The notes below the pieces were generated by a model. The model did no database searches. It worked only from the letters and a program-made list of their open reading frames with translations, and was not told the origin of the DNA. Positions 35,234-46,576 of a DNA stretch of 64,000 bases are shown one piece after another. Numbering within the stretch: the stretch's first letter is position 1; the number at the start of each line of letters is the position of its first letter. The position numbers were made by a program, and so were the translations under genes. This stretch comes from Craterostigma plantagineum. Taxonomy: Eukaryota > Streptophyta > Magnoliopsida > Lamiales > Linderniaceae. Location: contig JAPQWV010000002.1 in assembly GCA_027422505.1 (NCBI GenBank), forward strand, positions 27,630,501 through 27,694,500. Reading direction: 5' to 3'.

Positions 35234-36173
35234 CCAAGAATGTAAGAAGTGAATATAAAGCACAAATGCAAAGCAAAATGGACTACAACCTTCCGAAATG
35301 ATGAAGTTGCTATGCAACTCAACATAGAAGCTATAGTTATCATGAAATTTGATTTTCATTAACGCTTTGTTTCCATGCATATGATAGGTAGAACAATTCT
35401 GAAGTCATTTGAAAAGTGACAAAAAAAAACATGAGTACAATTTCATGTACTAACATGCAGAGAACTGTCAAGTTTTTGTAATAAGAGATGTCACATCTCC
35501 CATGTATTGTTGGCCTTTCTCATGCAAATTATTCTTCACTAACAATAAATTGATGGATTTCAACGCTAAACACCATGGATAATTTGCAGATTGAAGATTT
35601 GAAAAAGCTCAAATCTTTAGAAAATTCGAACCTATAAATTGTTTGAGAAAAAAAAACTAAGAAAAACCTATATTTGAGGAAACAACTACTAAAAAGAAAA
35701 CCATTAATGTACTTCATACAATAGATTCAAATAATTATTTTCCATGTATCAACACATACACTTAAGGAAGGTAATGCTAAGAGAAAGAAAAACATACCTT
35801 GATATGATTACCAAGATCCCGCTGTTGTTCGATATTTGACTTGCAAAATAGATACTCCGAAAGGATATGTTAAAAGTAGAAAAATGTAAGACCAATAAAT
35901 TGATATAGTTGGATGGGGTCTAAGTTCCAAGATTGCTCGATAAGAGGAAGAAATCCTCTCGACAGCTACAAGGCAAAAAAAAAAGCATATGTCCAAAGAA
36001 TAAAAGAGTTGTAATCAGATGAACCATTAAACCATTCGTTTGAGAGCTTCGACAGGGAAATGGTCTTTCTGTTTCATTATGCAAATGTTGAAGAAAAAGC
36101 CCTTTTAACACGAACTAGCGAAGAGTGGATGAACAAATGTGAATCGTATATATAAAGAAGAGAAAAAGGAAGC

Positions 36174-36178
36174 GAGCG

Positions 36179-36220
<42 letters not shown>
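36174..36220. repeat. (GA)n microsatellite
   Basis: GAGC units pass into an uninterrupted run of about 20 GA units. Confidence 0.95.
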
Positions 36221-36223
<3 letters not shown>

Positions 36224-36780
36224 ACTGCTACCTCCCCTCCACCACCAGCTACTGATGGAGACACAGAATATCTCTTGCATATAATATGAATAAGCTAATA
36301 GAATGCTCGATGCTATAATGACAGTAATTCATTATTTGTGGTGGGACAATGTCTTTTTCGCTTTCCTTACCTTTTATATCTCTTTGCTTTGTGCTAACTC
36401 CTTCCCAAAAACAAAAACAAAGAAAAAGTGTTACGTTTGTCTAGACTTGTATGTGCATGCAACACACACATTCTTACATCTTACACCAAACGACATATGG
36501 CTTTGCCTTTGTTCATGTCTAGGGTTAGTGATGACTAAATAGAACAGTTCCAAAAGAACCAAAAACCAAAACCCATCTGTCCAAATCGGCAAATATGGGA
36601 CCCATCCAACTACCTAAATGTTCCTTTCTCCATTACTTTGATCTTTTCACTTATGACCATTTGGGACCTCAAGTGCGCACGGCGCGCACTTGATATGTTA
36701 TCCCATGTGTTTATTGCACTTTTAGTGAATGGGGTACGGCGGGCTCATTATTTCAAGAGAGATTCACAAGGTAAAACATA

Positions 36781-36783
<3 letters not shown>

Positions 36784-36826
<43 letters not shown>
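36784..36826. repeat. (GA)n microsatellite
   Basis: About 21 GA units. Confidence 0.95.
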
Positions 36827-36827
<1 letters not shown>

Positions 36828-38790
36828 ATATATTTGTAATTTGTTATATGCACTTAAATTCGTAAAATATATTTGTAATACGATATACTCATGACAAGTT
36901 TAGTTCTTTCGGTGAAATTTTTGGCATGTCCGAAGGTCATGGTAAATGGTTAGGGTATGCATACTCATCTATAAGAAAAATTCACAGATGGGCATGTGTT
37001 GAAAATATAATAATACAAAATTAAGATAAAGTGGTCACTTAATGGGGATTATTACAGTTAAAATCCTATCCTATTCACATTTATTTCGAGTGGTTAACAC
37101 GAGTTAATTGTCTCAATATTACAAATATCATCCTTTTATTTTCGATATCTCGTTCAACCCTTTATATTGTAACCCTTGACGTTTTGATTTTATAGCTTCC
37201 ATGTGAGACACACAAACACGCAAACCTATAGCTATTTCTCAAAATTATATCAAATTAAACTTAATGCAAAACAAATTTTACGTTCGAATCAATAATTTCA
37301 TATTTTAATTTCTCTGTATGATCATGTGATGGTAGGGAATGATAATGATACTAAATATATTTCGACGCTATCATTGAACTTACCAAACTTCACATATGTT
37401 TACTCGTTATACGCTTCTGAGATCACCACCGACTGTGATTATGGAACGCTGTCATGTAATATTTATATAATTTACATATCTATTTACTAGGGCTATCATC
37501 GTCTAGGTAAGGCAATATTTGTAATAGTAACTAATTGGCAGCGTTCTCCAAATAAATTAATTAGCAAGTGAAATTATATAGCTTTCCCTTCGTACAAAAA
37601 TAGATAAAACATTGCACGTCCGGACTTTACAATTTCTGTAAATTTCGTTTGCTAGAAATATATATTGAGGCTGAGAAATTATATGAAACGATGATAGAGG
37701 ACGAATCATGGAGCTATATTTAGAGATTACATGCTAATTCGATTTGCAAGTTGACATTTTTGTGGGTGAGTGGCGTCGCATGGCCTAGAAGATATTTATG
37801 TAGCTAATGAATTAAAATATTTCATCATCATGATACATATAAAAATCAACATAATTAGTTTTTTTATTAATTATATGACGATGCTAGCTAGCCTTTTTTA
37901 TTTTTATTTAAGACGAGGGGTATTCTACGCGTGTTGCAGTAGTATCTCCAGTCTGAGTCTAAAATGGAACTCATTTGTCGGCTAAGCGATGACCATGACA
38001 TTCAGCGGAATAAATCTCTCTATCAGTATGTATTATTCCAAATCCCAACAAAGTAATATAATCAAAAAATTTAAGTGAAATTGAATCATTAACCTCTATA
38101 CACTACAAAAAATTTCCTAATTAGCGACGGTACGTACGACGTCAAAACCGTCGCCAATATTTCCGACGGTAATTAGCGACTAACATCTAGTCGCTACATT
38201 TTAGCGACGCCAATTCCGTCGGTAATAGTCAACTCGTTGAAAATACTGATAACGTGGTTCGAAAAGTCGTAAGCATGTTTTTTAGCGACGGAAATAAACC
38301 GTCGCAAACTCTCGGGTGGGAAAACTGTGTAATCAATCCGCTTTTGCGACCGAGACTCCGTCGCACAGTATCCGCCGCAAAAGCAACGGTGGGAATTTGT
38401 CGAACCACTTCATATTAGCGGCCGTTTTTCCGTCGCCAAACGAGCCTTACCAGAAAATCTCGGTTTTCTGACATGTACCACGTTTGCGACGGTTTTTTCC
38501 GTCGCTGTAGCTAAAAAAGCAACACAGATCCGTTTTTGCAGTTGCTTTACGTTTATGTTTTTATTATATGTCGGAAATGAAAAATGCTTTAGTTTTTGCT
38601 ACGGAAATACCGTGGCACTCTTAGCTTTTATATACTTTACCCTCTCAAGAGTGAGACTCGATTAGTATAGCTCTAACTCTATTCCATTCAACACATTCGT
38701 GTTCGTCCATATATATCACATACACGCGACACATTATATGTATTTTGCAATTCGATACAGCCGCATTATATATATATCTGCCATAAAAAA

Positions 38791-39402
38791 ATGAATTATC
38801 ACAGGTACGAATGGTTAGCTGACAAACGTAAGTGGATGTATAGAAGGAAGGACCACGATGAATTTTCGAGAGGTGTAGATCATTTTATTCAATTTGCATC
38901 TTCGCAGGATCCCGGAAATGATATACGTTGTCCGTGCAAGAAATGTGAGAATCTCCAATTTCTACCTCCAATGGACGTCAATATTCATTTGTTGAAGAAG
39001 GGTTTTATGCCAAATTATTACAATTGGCTCGCACACGGGGAAGAATCATATTTGTCGTTTCAATCGACTCAAGAAGGTACATGTTCAGGTTCTAATATTG
39101 AGCAAGTGATGGGTGATGTCTTTGGTTCTAATGCAGAAAATCTCGATGCAAGTCATGGATTCAATTACGATGAAAATTACATGACTCCTACCAACTTTGA
39201 TGTTGCCGGAAGTAGTTCGATGATGCCAAACGATGATACGATATTTTGTAATCGCTTTGTGGAGCAATTACGAACCGGAGACACTCCGTTGTACGAGGGC
39301 TCAAATTACTCCCAACTAGCTGCGACAGCAGAATGGTCAAGTATTAAGTCCGAAACTAATATGTCTGCTTCTGCATTAGATACTATCCGATTTTGTTTAT
39401 AG
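38791..39402 (+). CDS. CACTA transposase-associated domain protein, truncated (203 aa)
   Basis: The first 90 residues match the N-terminal transposase-associated domain (PF13963) that precedes TNP2 in CACTA elements: WLADKRKWMYRR, GVDHFIQFA, then CPCKKCENLQFLP with its Cys pattern, and HLLKKGFMPNYYNWLAHGEE. The rest is acidic and Ser-rich. The reading frame is intact but ends at 39402 without any TNP2 domain, so it is a truncated ORF of a deletion derivative. It lies inside the CACTA element. Confidence 0.8.
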   Translation: MNYHRYEWLADKRKWMYRRKDHDEFSRGVDHFIQFASSQDPGNDIRCPCKKCENLQFLPPMDVNIHLLKKGFMPNYYNWLAHGEESYLSFQSTQEGTCSGSNIEQVMGDVFGSNAENLDASHGFNYDENYMTPTNFDVAGSSSMMPNDDTIFCNRFVEQLRTGDTPLYEGSNYSQLAATAEWSSIKSETNMSASALDTIRFCL

Positions 39403-39657
39403 GATTTTGCCCAAAAAATAATAAATTTCCACAAAGCTATTACGAGACAAAGAAGGTGATGATGGATTTCTCGCTACCGATGGAGCATATAGATTGTTGT
39501 AGCATGAGTTGCATGTTGTTTTTGGAAGGAAGATGCTGAACTGCACCGCTGCAAGGTATGTAGTCGTGCACCGAATCAGGTAAACTTACTTTTGCGTTGG
39601 AAGTTCTAATATTTTATTTGTAAAGACGTTGTATTATGTTGTGATGTAGTTGCTTCC

Positions 39658-40047
39658 CTTCAAGGAGAAATATCGAGGTTGAGATCTGAGAACGAAAAGC
39701 TCTCACAAGGCATGACCGAGATGGAACAGAGGATGGAACAGAGGCTCGAAGAATTAACTCTACAATTTCGAGCGTCTCAAAGTCGGGCAAGTCCCTTGCA
39801 GCTCCAACCTAGCCTCTCGCAGTCCCATGTTGGTCCCTCTCAATCACTCACCGGACTCTCTCCATCACTCGCGGGTCCATCACAGTTCTACCAATCGACC
39901 TTCGCGCCTTCGACTCTACCTCATAATTCGTTGATGTCCCTGTTGGGTTTGGCGCCGCAACAAGCAACTTATCCACGGGTTCCCTGTCAATTTTCGTTAT
40001 TTCCGCCCTCAGTACTTCAAAATCCCGATGGTTCTCCTAGGGACTAA
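39658..40047 (+). CDS. Coiled-coil C-terminal exon of CACTA second protein, fragment
   Basis: After a possible AG acceptor, SLQGEISRLRSENEKLSQGM and EQRMEQRLEELTLQFRASQS form a heptad-type coiled coil, followed by Ser/Pro/Gln-rich sequence to a stop at 40045-40047. CACTA elements often carry such a tail in their second protein. Upstream exons are not resolved, so this is a probable fragment rather than a working gene. Confidence 0.5.
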   Translation, partial: LQGEISRLRSENEKLSQGMTEMEQRMEQRLEELTLQFRASQSRASPLQLQPSLSQSHVGPSQSLTGLSPSLAGPSQFYQSTFAPSTLPHNSLMSLLGLAPQQATYPRVPCQFSLFPPSVLQNPDGSPRD

Positions 40048-40870
40048 TTGGTAGGAGACTTATTTTTCTGGTATTAGCTTTTGTTGTCTCCTTTTGGAGA
40101 CTTAATGTGCTTTTGTTTATCCCTTTGGGAAAGTCTCCGTGTATATGATTTTTGTTGTAATATAGTGATCAATTTGTTGTAATATAGTGATCAATTATGA
40201 TCCGTGGTGTGTATAGAACGTCCTTTGGGAACGATGGTGCCATGTATGGAACGTCTGTAATTTTTTGTATTTAACTAATATTTCTAAATTACAATATATA
40301 AAAACTGTATTATATTATTTAATTTTATTCATTTAAATAAATTTTCAAAATATAAAAAACTGAAATTTATATTAAATGAAAGACTTCACGTATCCATTTT
40401 TCCACGGAATAATCGCCGCAAAAGTATTCCAACGCAAATGGATATCCGTCGAAATTAACCGTCGCCAATGTTTCCGACGGTAAAACCGTCGCAACAAAGC
40501 GACGGAAAATACATCACAGGGCCATCGCAAAATACAGCGACGAATTTACAAACCGTCGCAATAGAGTGCGACGTACAACGCGTCGCAAAATAGCGACGGA
40601 ATATCCGTAGCTCAGTGGTCGCACCGACAGCGACGAAATAACTATGGGTCGCAAAAAAACTGCGACGATTCTGTCGCTCGCACAGTAGCGACGGTTTTTC
40701 CGTCGTACTGTCCGTCGCAAAAAAATAGCGACGGCTTTTCCCACGGCTACTTATTTCCAACGGGCGTTTTTGCGACGACAGATCTCCGTCGCTATTCCGT
40801 CGCAAAACCACTGTTAGCGAGCATTTTCCGACGGTGTTGTTCCTCGGTAATCCGACACTTTTTTGTAGTG

Positions 40871-41243
40871 ATGAAAGAGATGAGCAACCTCGTGCCTTTG
40901 ACCTATTCGTTGACGAAGAGAAGTTGAATGAAGAAATACCAAGAAAATGTGTAAAATGTAAAGGCTTAAATAACGCATAATGTATATTCCCTCGGATTTA
41001 ATAAACACACATATTAAGAGTGTGTTTGGTTGGGGTATAGGATTAAGTAGGTTGGAGGGTTTATTTAAAGATGGAGTTTAATTAATAACCCTCATAGAGG
41101 TTTAATTAATTATAGTTTCTACCCCTTCCTTTATTTAATCCCGTATATTGATACTTGTACTTCTTCGGTTTGCAGCACCTTCATCTGTGTGTATGTGTGT
41201 GTGTAAAAATACACAAGACAGAATTGTAGAGAAGCAAAGACAC
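40871..41243. other. Intergenic with MITE-like fragment
   Basis: GTGTGTTTGGTTGGGGTATA at 41022 resembles the end of PIF/Harbinger-like MITEs, but no partner end is clear. Confidence 0.35.
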
Positions 41244-41373
41244 TTGTAAGCTGTAATAGCACCGTTGTAGACAGCTTATGCAAGGATAGAATCAAGGAAG
41301 AAACTGTAATAATCGACACCGTTCTATCCTCACATAAGATGCCTATCACCGTGTTATTATAAACAGCTTACCA
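41244..41373 (-). ncRNA. Candidate miRNA or mirtron hairpin
   Basis: A stem of about 48 bp with scattered mismatches closes a 30-nt loop. The upper stem pairs CTTATGCAAGGATAGAA with TTCTATCCTCACATAAG (2 mismatches in 17), and the lower stem pairs GTAAGCTGT with ACAGCTTAC. On the minus strand the hairpin coincides with a possible intron: donor GTAAG at 41371 and acceptor TTACAG ending at 41251. No known miRNA family is recognised. A short MITE is the main alternative. Confidence 0.4.
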
Positions 41374-41460
41374 TATGTCTCCACCTTTGATTTCTCCGAG
41401 AAATTCAAGGGCTTTGAGGTTTTTTTCTTCCCTCAACAACAACCTTCTGCAAAGAAATAA
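41374..41460 (-). other. Possible noncoding exon next to the hairpin
   Basis: On the minus strand, TTTCTTTGCAG precedes and GTAAGC follows an exon-sized piece, and TC-rich, 5'UTR-like DNA lies upstream (41500-41640). No conserved protein is encoded. Confidence 0.3.
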
Positions 41461-42264
41461 AAAAAATTGCTATTAACACCAATAATCGATACGATTAAGG
41501 TTGGGGCTGCCTTTTCTTCTTGAACGTGTCAGAGAAGTTAGTGGTTTTTAGAAAGAGAATGGTAGGTATTGCTGTGCTGCTGAGGTAGGAGGAGAAGAAA
41601 TGAGATCTATCTATCTTTTCTGTTTCAGTTTCGGTACTTGCTATTGCTATGCCTATATGTACTAGTTTCAGTTTTGACTCGGCTTAGGTTTAGGGTTAGG
41701 TTATTAATGGGCTTAGTTTTCATGATCTAAAGGCCCAAATAATTTTTATTATTATTTTTCCTTTTCCTTTTCTTTAGAATGAAAGTAGGCATTTTTTGTC
41801 CGCGTGACAAGAATCGTGGGATTGACATTTTCTGTCCAATGAAAAGGGCATATTGTAGATTAGAGTTTAATAGTCACAGTTTTGGAGTTTTAGACGCATA
41901 TTCGTAATCGATTCTTTAGTCTTTTTTAGATGCGTTTTAGACTCCGTTGTTCAATCTTCTCTCTCTTGTTTTCTCTTTGGTTTTCTTTTTCGTTTTAGGT
42001 TTGTTTGGATACCTATTTCAAATAGACTGTTAGAGCGAAAAGTCCATTTATAGAAATTTGTAGTATTTGATAATTAATTTAAATGCACTTTCTTGGGACA
42101 AAATTCTCACCGGCAACGAAGGGAAATGTTCACTTCCATGGCTGCGCCTGCAAAATTAATCATTATTGCGAAAATCGGCCTAGGCGACTGCTTATTCATT
42201 GAAAATCCAATTTCTATATTTTTTGGGACAAAAATTTACAACTACAAAATAAAGGAATTTTGCA

Positions 42265-42526
42265 CTCCCTCCGTCCTGCTAACTTTATCACATTTTTCCT
42301 TTTCCGTCGTCCCAATAATTTTATCACATTTTCTTTTTGGGTAAAAAATGAAACACTATTTTAAATATAATTGGAGGGAAAAGTAACTAGTGAGAATAAT
42401 TAGGAAAAGTGTTATAAATTTTAAGCAAGTTGTTTATATCTAATATCACTGTACTGTATTATAATAATGCCGCCTTAATTTAAGTGTCCAATAACTTATG
42501 TGATAAAGTTGCTGGGACAGAGTGAG
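42265..42526. mobile_element. Stowaway MITE
   Basis: CTCCCTCCGTCCTGCTAACT at the left and, inverted, CTCACTCTGTCCCAGCAACT at the right. TA follows on the right (42527-42528); the left TA has become CA. Confidence 0.8.
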
Positions 42527-42734
42527 TACTACTTTTACATTGTTGGGATCGACATAATTTATTCAGAATGTTTTGAGGAAATCTAATGCACCTTTACTTC
42601 GCTAGAATAACGAGAAATGGGTAAAACCGTCTAGTATATATTGAAGTTGGAAGATTCACAAAAATGAAGCCTATAAAGGCTCCTGCCCCAAGCCCATAAT
42701 CAATTGAGTGGAGATTCCTCGTATAAAAAAGAAG

Positions 42735-44294
42735 CTAGAAATCCATCCCTCTCTGTACCATCATTCCCCGAATTCTCTCTACGTCCTCAAAACGACCCGC
42801 CCTCTCATAAACACCGATCAAAAGTTCGAAATTACCCTCGACGTCGGGCTCCATCTCAAACAAAAACTCCGCCGCCTTCTCTCCGATTTCGACGTTCCCG
42901 CCGTGTAGATAGCAACCGTAGAGCAACGCTCCCCACACCGTGGGCCCCGCCTCGACCTCCATTTTATTCGTCACGAAATCGTACGCCTCGCCCACGGATC
43001 CCGACCTACTGTAAAGGTTGACCATGCAAGCGTAGTGCTCCATGGTAGGAACAATCCCATACTCCTCGACCATCGTAGCGTAAATCCTCTCGCCTTCTTC
43101 CACCATCCCAGAATTAGCGCATGCAGAAAGCAACGAAACGAATGTGATTTCGTCGGGAGATTTGCCCGAAGTTATCATCTGAGCAAAGTAGTTAAGGGCT
43201 TCTTTTGGATGACCTTTCGAATGGGCCGATATGATTGAGTTCCATGAAACAACGTCTTTCTCGGGCATGGATTCGAACACCAATCTTGCTCGGCTCAACA
43301 TACCTCCAACTGAGTAGAAAGCTAGCAAAGAATTGGCAATGGAAGGTTGAAAAATCGTTCCTTTACGCAAAACCCATGCGTGAATCTGCAAACCGATCTC
43401 GAAAGGAATGGCATTCGTCAAGATCGACGATAAAGTGGATGAATCGGGCTCGCATTTCTCTCTTATCATCCACCTTAATGTTTCCAATGCATCAGTGACA
43501 AGAGAGTGCCTTAAGTATCCCATTATCATCGAATTCCAGGAAACTAACCCCTTTTCGTCGGTGCAATCGAAGACCTTCCTAGCTTTAGAGATGTCCCCGC
43601 ACTTGGCGTACATGTCGACGAGCGCGTTGAGAACGAATTCGTTCCTCCAAAGGCCCGAACGAATGCAGTGGCGATGGAGTTCTTCGCCAGCTTGAATCAT
43701 CCCTACGCCTCCGCAGGCTTTCAAGACCCTCGGGAAAGTGTGCTCGTCGGGACCCACGCCGTCTTCGATCATTTGGAAGTAGAGCGCCAGCGCGTCTTCG
43801 TAGAGGCCCTTTTCGGTGTACCCCGAGATGAGCGAATTCCAGGGAAATGCAGATGAGTTTCGCTTAGGCATTTCGTCGAACACCTCGTGGGCTTCTTCCA
43901 TTCGCCCGCTGTAGGCGTAGAGGCGCAGGAGCTTGGATGAGATTCCGACGTTGGTGCGCAGAAGCTTCTTGGGGATTAGGGTTCTAAGCCTAAGGCCTTG
44001 ATCGACGGCGTTTAACTGAAAGCAGGTTTCTAAGAGGACGGCGAAGATTTGTGGGTCGCCTATGGAGATTCCGTTCTTCACGGTGGATTCCAAGTTGTTG
44101 ATGGTGGCGCAGAGAGCTTGCAGCTTTGATTGTGGTTGAGGTTCGGGTCGGGTCAGGAGTGGTGTTGGGTATGGGTTTGCGGGTTGGGTTCTTGATTTTC
44201 GGGTTTGGTGGGTTTTCTTCTGCTTCTTCTTTCCCGCGAAGTTATTACATGGGAAGATTTTAAGCTTGCATGGTGGCTGGAAACAGAGGTTCAT
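42735..44294 (-). CDS. OTP70: Pentatricopeptide repeat protein, OTP70-like (At4g25270 type), 519 aa
   Basis: A PLS-class PPR protein, intronless as usual. The repeat series is clear: SSKLLRLYAYSGRMEEAHEVF, AFPWNSLISGYTEKGLYEDA, DEHTFPRVLKACGGVGMIQA, FVLNALVDMYAKCGDISKAR, LVSWNSMIMGY, DVVSWNSIISAHSKGHPKEA, then EHYACMVNLYSRSGSVGEAY and GPTVWGALLYGCYLHGGNVE of the E domain, ending at RGMMVQRGMDF without a DYW domain. Order, spacing and ends agree with Arabidopsis OTP70, which acts in chloroplast rpoC1 intron splicing. The N-terminus (KLKIFPCNNFAGKKKQKKTH) is basic and low in acidic residues, fitting an organelle transit peptide. The frame is intact. Confidence 0.9.
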   Translation of the reverse strand: MNLCFQPPCKLKIFPCNNFAGKKKQKKTHQTRKSRTQPANPYPTPLLTRPEPQPQSKLQALCATINNLESTVKNGISIGDPQIFAVLLETCFQLNAVDQGLRLRTLIPKKLLRTNVGISSKLLRLYAYSGRMEEAHEVFDEMPKRNSSAFPWNSLISGYTEKGLYEDALALYFQMIEDGVGPDEHTFPRVLKACGGVGMIQAGEELHRHCIRSGLWRNEFVLNALVDMYAKCGDISKARKVFDCTDEKGLVSWNSMIMGYLRHSLVTDALETLRWMIREKCEPDSSTLSSILTNAIPFEIGLQIHAWVLRKGTIFQPSIANSLLAFYSVGGMLSRARLVFESMPEKDVVSWNSIISAHSKGHPKEALNYFAQMITSGKSPDEITFVSLLSACANSGMVEEGERIYATMVEEYGIVPTMEHYACMVNLYSRSGSVGEAYDFVTNKMEVEAGPTVWGALLYGCYLHGGNVEIGEKAAEFLFEMEPDVEGNFELLIGVYERAGRFEDVERIRGMMVQRGMDF

Positions 44295-44650
44295 GTTTTG
44301 AGATATTTTCGTACTATTTTACTGATCCTTACAACAAAATACATACACATCACTTCATAGTCAAACGAATATGTAAGAACTGATTAAAAAATGAGACAAG
44401 ACAACAATTCCATCCTTACTGAAAACTTGCATGAGATTATAACTAATTTAAAATATATACAAAAAAATCTATTTCTATTTGTATATAATTCAACACTATC
44501 TTTAAAAAGATGTATATTGTATGAGCTTAGTTGAGATTACAGTTGCTAGGTAACAACGAAATATAACGAAGTTACTAAATGCACATCATGTCTTCGACTC
44601 TCGGTCGAACTTTATCCAAAGCGCGTATATCCCAATTTTCTTACATTAAG

Positions 44651-44894
44651 GTGATTGTTTGGTTAGAGGGTTTAGGTATTTTAAATGTGGGTTTATGATA
44701 TTTTCGCGTGTTTGGTTCAGGTTTATCCAAACCATAAGCTTATATAAAACAACTCTAAACTCATGCAGACGGGTTTATAGAAACACACCCACTCACATGT
44801 ATTTATTTAAACCCACTAACCAAACACACATAATACCCATTAATTTGTTTTATATAAACCCTCCTAAATATAAACCAGTCAACCAAACGAACAC
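44651..44894. mobile_element. MITE with TTTGGTT ends (PIF/Harbinger-like)
   Basis: GTGATTGTTTGGTTAGAGGG at the left and, inverted, GTGTTCGTTTGGTTGACTGG at the right bound 244 bp rich in AAACCC. The target duplication is not evident. It lies upstream of the PPR gene. Confidence 0.6.
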
Positions 44895-45329
44895 TATTCA
44901 CCAGATCCAAGGTTTTCAACCCTTTCACTCCTCTCTTTTTCCTTCCTTCTGTTTGATCCATTAAGAAACACAGCTAAACTCCTCAAATCCTCCTCATTCT
45001 TGAAAATCTTCAAGAAACACATGTCCAAGGAACTTCAACAACCAGGGCCGGTTTTTCAAATTTTGTGGCCCTGTTTATATAGTATTTGGTGGCCCAAATT
45101 TGAAATAAATAAATATTATTTATATTTTTTATTTCTTATGGAATTTGGCCATAAAATTTAATTATAAAATACAATTAAATAACTTTGGATCTTAAATAAC
45201 TTTGGATCTTAAATTGCAGCCCTAAAATTGCCCTTAAAATTTGGGGCTCTGTGCAACGGGCCTAGTTGCACAGGCCCAAATCCACCCTGTCAACAACTAC
45301 TACGCGGGCTTCGTGAGCTACCCCGTTTC

Positions 45330-45872
45330 CCGGGCCCTAAGGCCCGAGGCGACGTCGTGGCGGGTCTCGACAACTTCAACAACTATTATGACCCGTCCCT
45401 CAAGCGGGCCCGCCAGAAACTCCTCGAAAAGGATGGCATATACGTAGCCGAAGGCGATGTAAACGACTCTGCACTGATAAAAAAAGCTCTTCACGGTGTA
45501 CTAGATTTGGGGAGATAGCGCACACGTACACGGGCTTAGGTTCTTCACAGTGTACGGGCCTTGGGGGAGGCTCAGCGTGGCCTACTTCATAAAATATATT
45601 TTGAAGGGAAAGCCCGTACTCATTTTCGAAGGGCCGGGCACGCCACGGTGGCGAGGGATTTCACGTATATAGACGATGTTGAGAAGGGTTGTTTGGGGTT
45701 GTTTGATACGGCGGGGAAGACAGTGGGAGCGGAGGGGCCCGCGCAATCGAGGTTTTCAACCTCGGGAATACTTTGCCCGTCCCTGTGACTAGGCTCGTCA
45801 GGATTTTGGAGAGGGTGTTGAAGGTGAAGGCAAGCGAAGAGGGAGGTAATGGAGATGTCGAGGAATGGGGAT
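45330..45872 (+). pseudogene. UDP-glucuronate 4-epimerase relic, 5' and central part
   Basis: GAE enzymes convert UDP-glucuronate to UDP-galacturonate in the Golgi for pectin synthesis. This relic keeps GLDNFNNYYDPSLKRARQKL and GIYVAEGDVNDSALIKKALH, then jumps past a deletion of the central region (including the YxxxK active site) to EIAHTYT, and continues in shifted frames with [15 protein letters not shown], [16 protein letters not shown] and VPVTRLVRILERVLKVKA pieces. There is no start codon, and several frames are broken. The LTR element 45873-52145 interrupts it within the conserved RNGDV segment; the 3' part resumes at 52146. Confidence 0.85.
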
Positions 45873-46556
45873 TGATGCGGTCGGAAAATGAACGATCTAT
45901 CGCCAGGGGCGACGAGCTGCCTTCTTCCTCCTTCCGCCTGCATTTCGCCGCGAACTTGGACTTGTAGGCTGTTGAAACAGGGTTAGGAGTGGGGGTCGTT
46001 TTCCCTCTTGCCTTGGTCAAGAGGGCGGTTTCCATTTTCCAGGTGTAAAAGTAGAGGAAAAAGACGATGTAAAGTGGTAGTAATGTGGTGTCAAGTAGAT
46101 AAAATTAGTTACCTGGACTGTGCGGTTTTCGGCGGTATTTATAGGGTTCTGAGGGGCGTATTTCACTTTCGACGGTTACCTCCCACGTTCTGCGCCATCT
46201 AGCGGTTTCCTCCGCGTTTAACGCTTCTCAGCTTGACCTTGGGCGGTTTTCCCACGTTTGGTCGAATATGTGTGTATGGAGTGGCGTGGCCACGATCTCT
46301 ACTTCTTCCCGAGGTGGCGTGCCCCTGTCTCGAGGGCATGTTCTCACTGCCTCTGCCCGAGGGGCATATCTTCCTTGCCGCTGCCCGAGGGGCGTATTTT
46401 CCTGCCCCTGTCCGAGGGGCATATTTCCCTTCGGCCGAAAGGCGTATACTTAGAGAACTTCTCCATCTCTCTTAGGGCTTTCCGCCTTATTCCGTTTGGG
46501 TTGTTTTAACGGTCTCTGAGCGTTTCGTCTAGATCCGGTGAAACCGGGGGGTAACA
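45873..46556 (-). repeat. 3' LTR
   Basis: 684 bp, copy of 51462-52145. It contains the same minus-strand TATA box (46136-46143) and repeated CCCGAGGGGC units. Confidence 0.93.
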
Positions 46557-46576
46557 ATAGTCCCCCTCTTCAATAG
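46557..46576 (-). other. Polypurine tract
   Basis: On the minus strand GAAGAGGGGGACTAT abuts the 3' LTR, as needed for plus-strand DNA priming. Confidence 0.8.

Larger units (their letters stand above)
35239..38100. other. Intergenic with GA microsatellites
   Basis: No gene is supported over about 2.9 kb. It holds two (GA)n tracts and AT-rich DNA. Confidence 0.5.
38101..40870. mobile_element. CACTA (En/Spm) deletion derivative
   Basis: The left end CACTACAAAAAATTTCC and the right end, inverted CACTACAAAAAAGTGTCGG, define a 2.8 kb CACTA element; the 3-bp flanks are ATA and ATG. Both subterminal zones (38120-38530 and 40400-40840) contain many GCGACGG / CCGTCGC units, the usual TNPA-type binding repeats of this superfamily. 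Inside are an N-terminal transposase fragment and a coiled-coil fragment; the TNP2 catalytic core is absent. Confidence 0.9.

Noticed and set aside
36670..36695. GC-rich hairpin (CAAGTGCGC / GCGCACTTG)
   Set aside because: A single short palindrome with no gene or terminator context; plant polymerase II genes do not use such hairpins as terminators.
42704..43856. Plus-strand frames opposite the PPR gene
   Set aside because: Shadow frames of an intact 519-codon PPR gene.
46228..46422. Small reading frames inside the LTRs, present identically in both
   Set aside because: They lie in LTR regulatory sequence and match no protein family; identity reflects LTR duplication.
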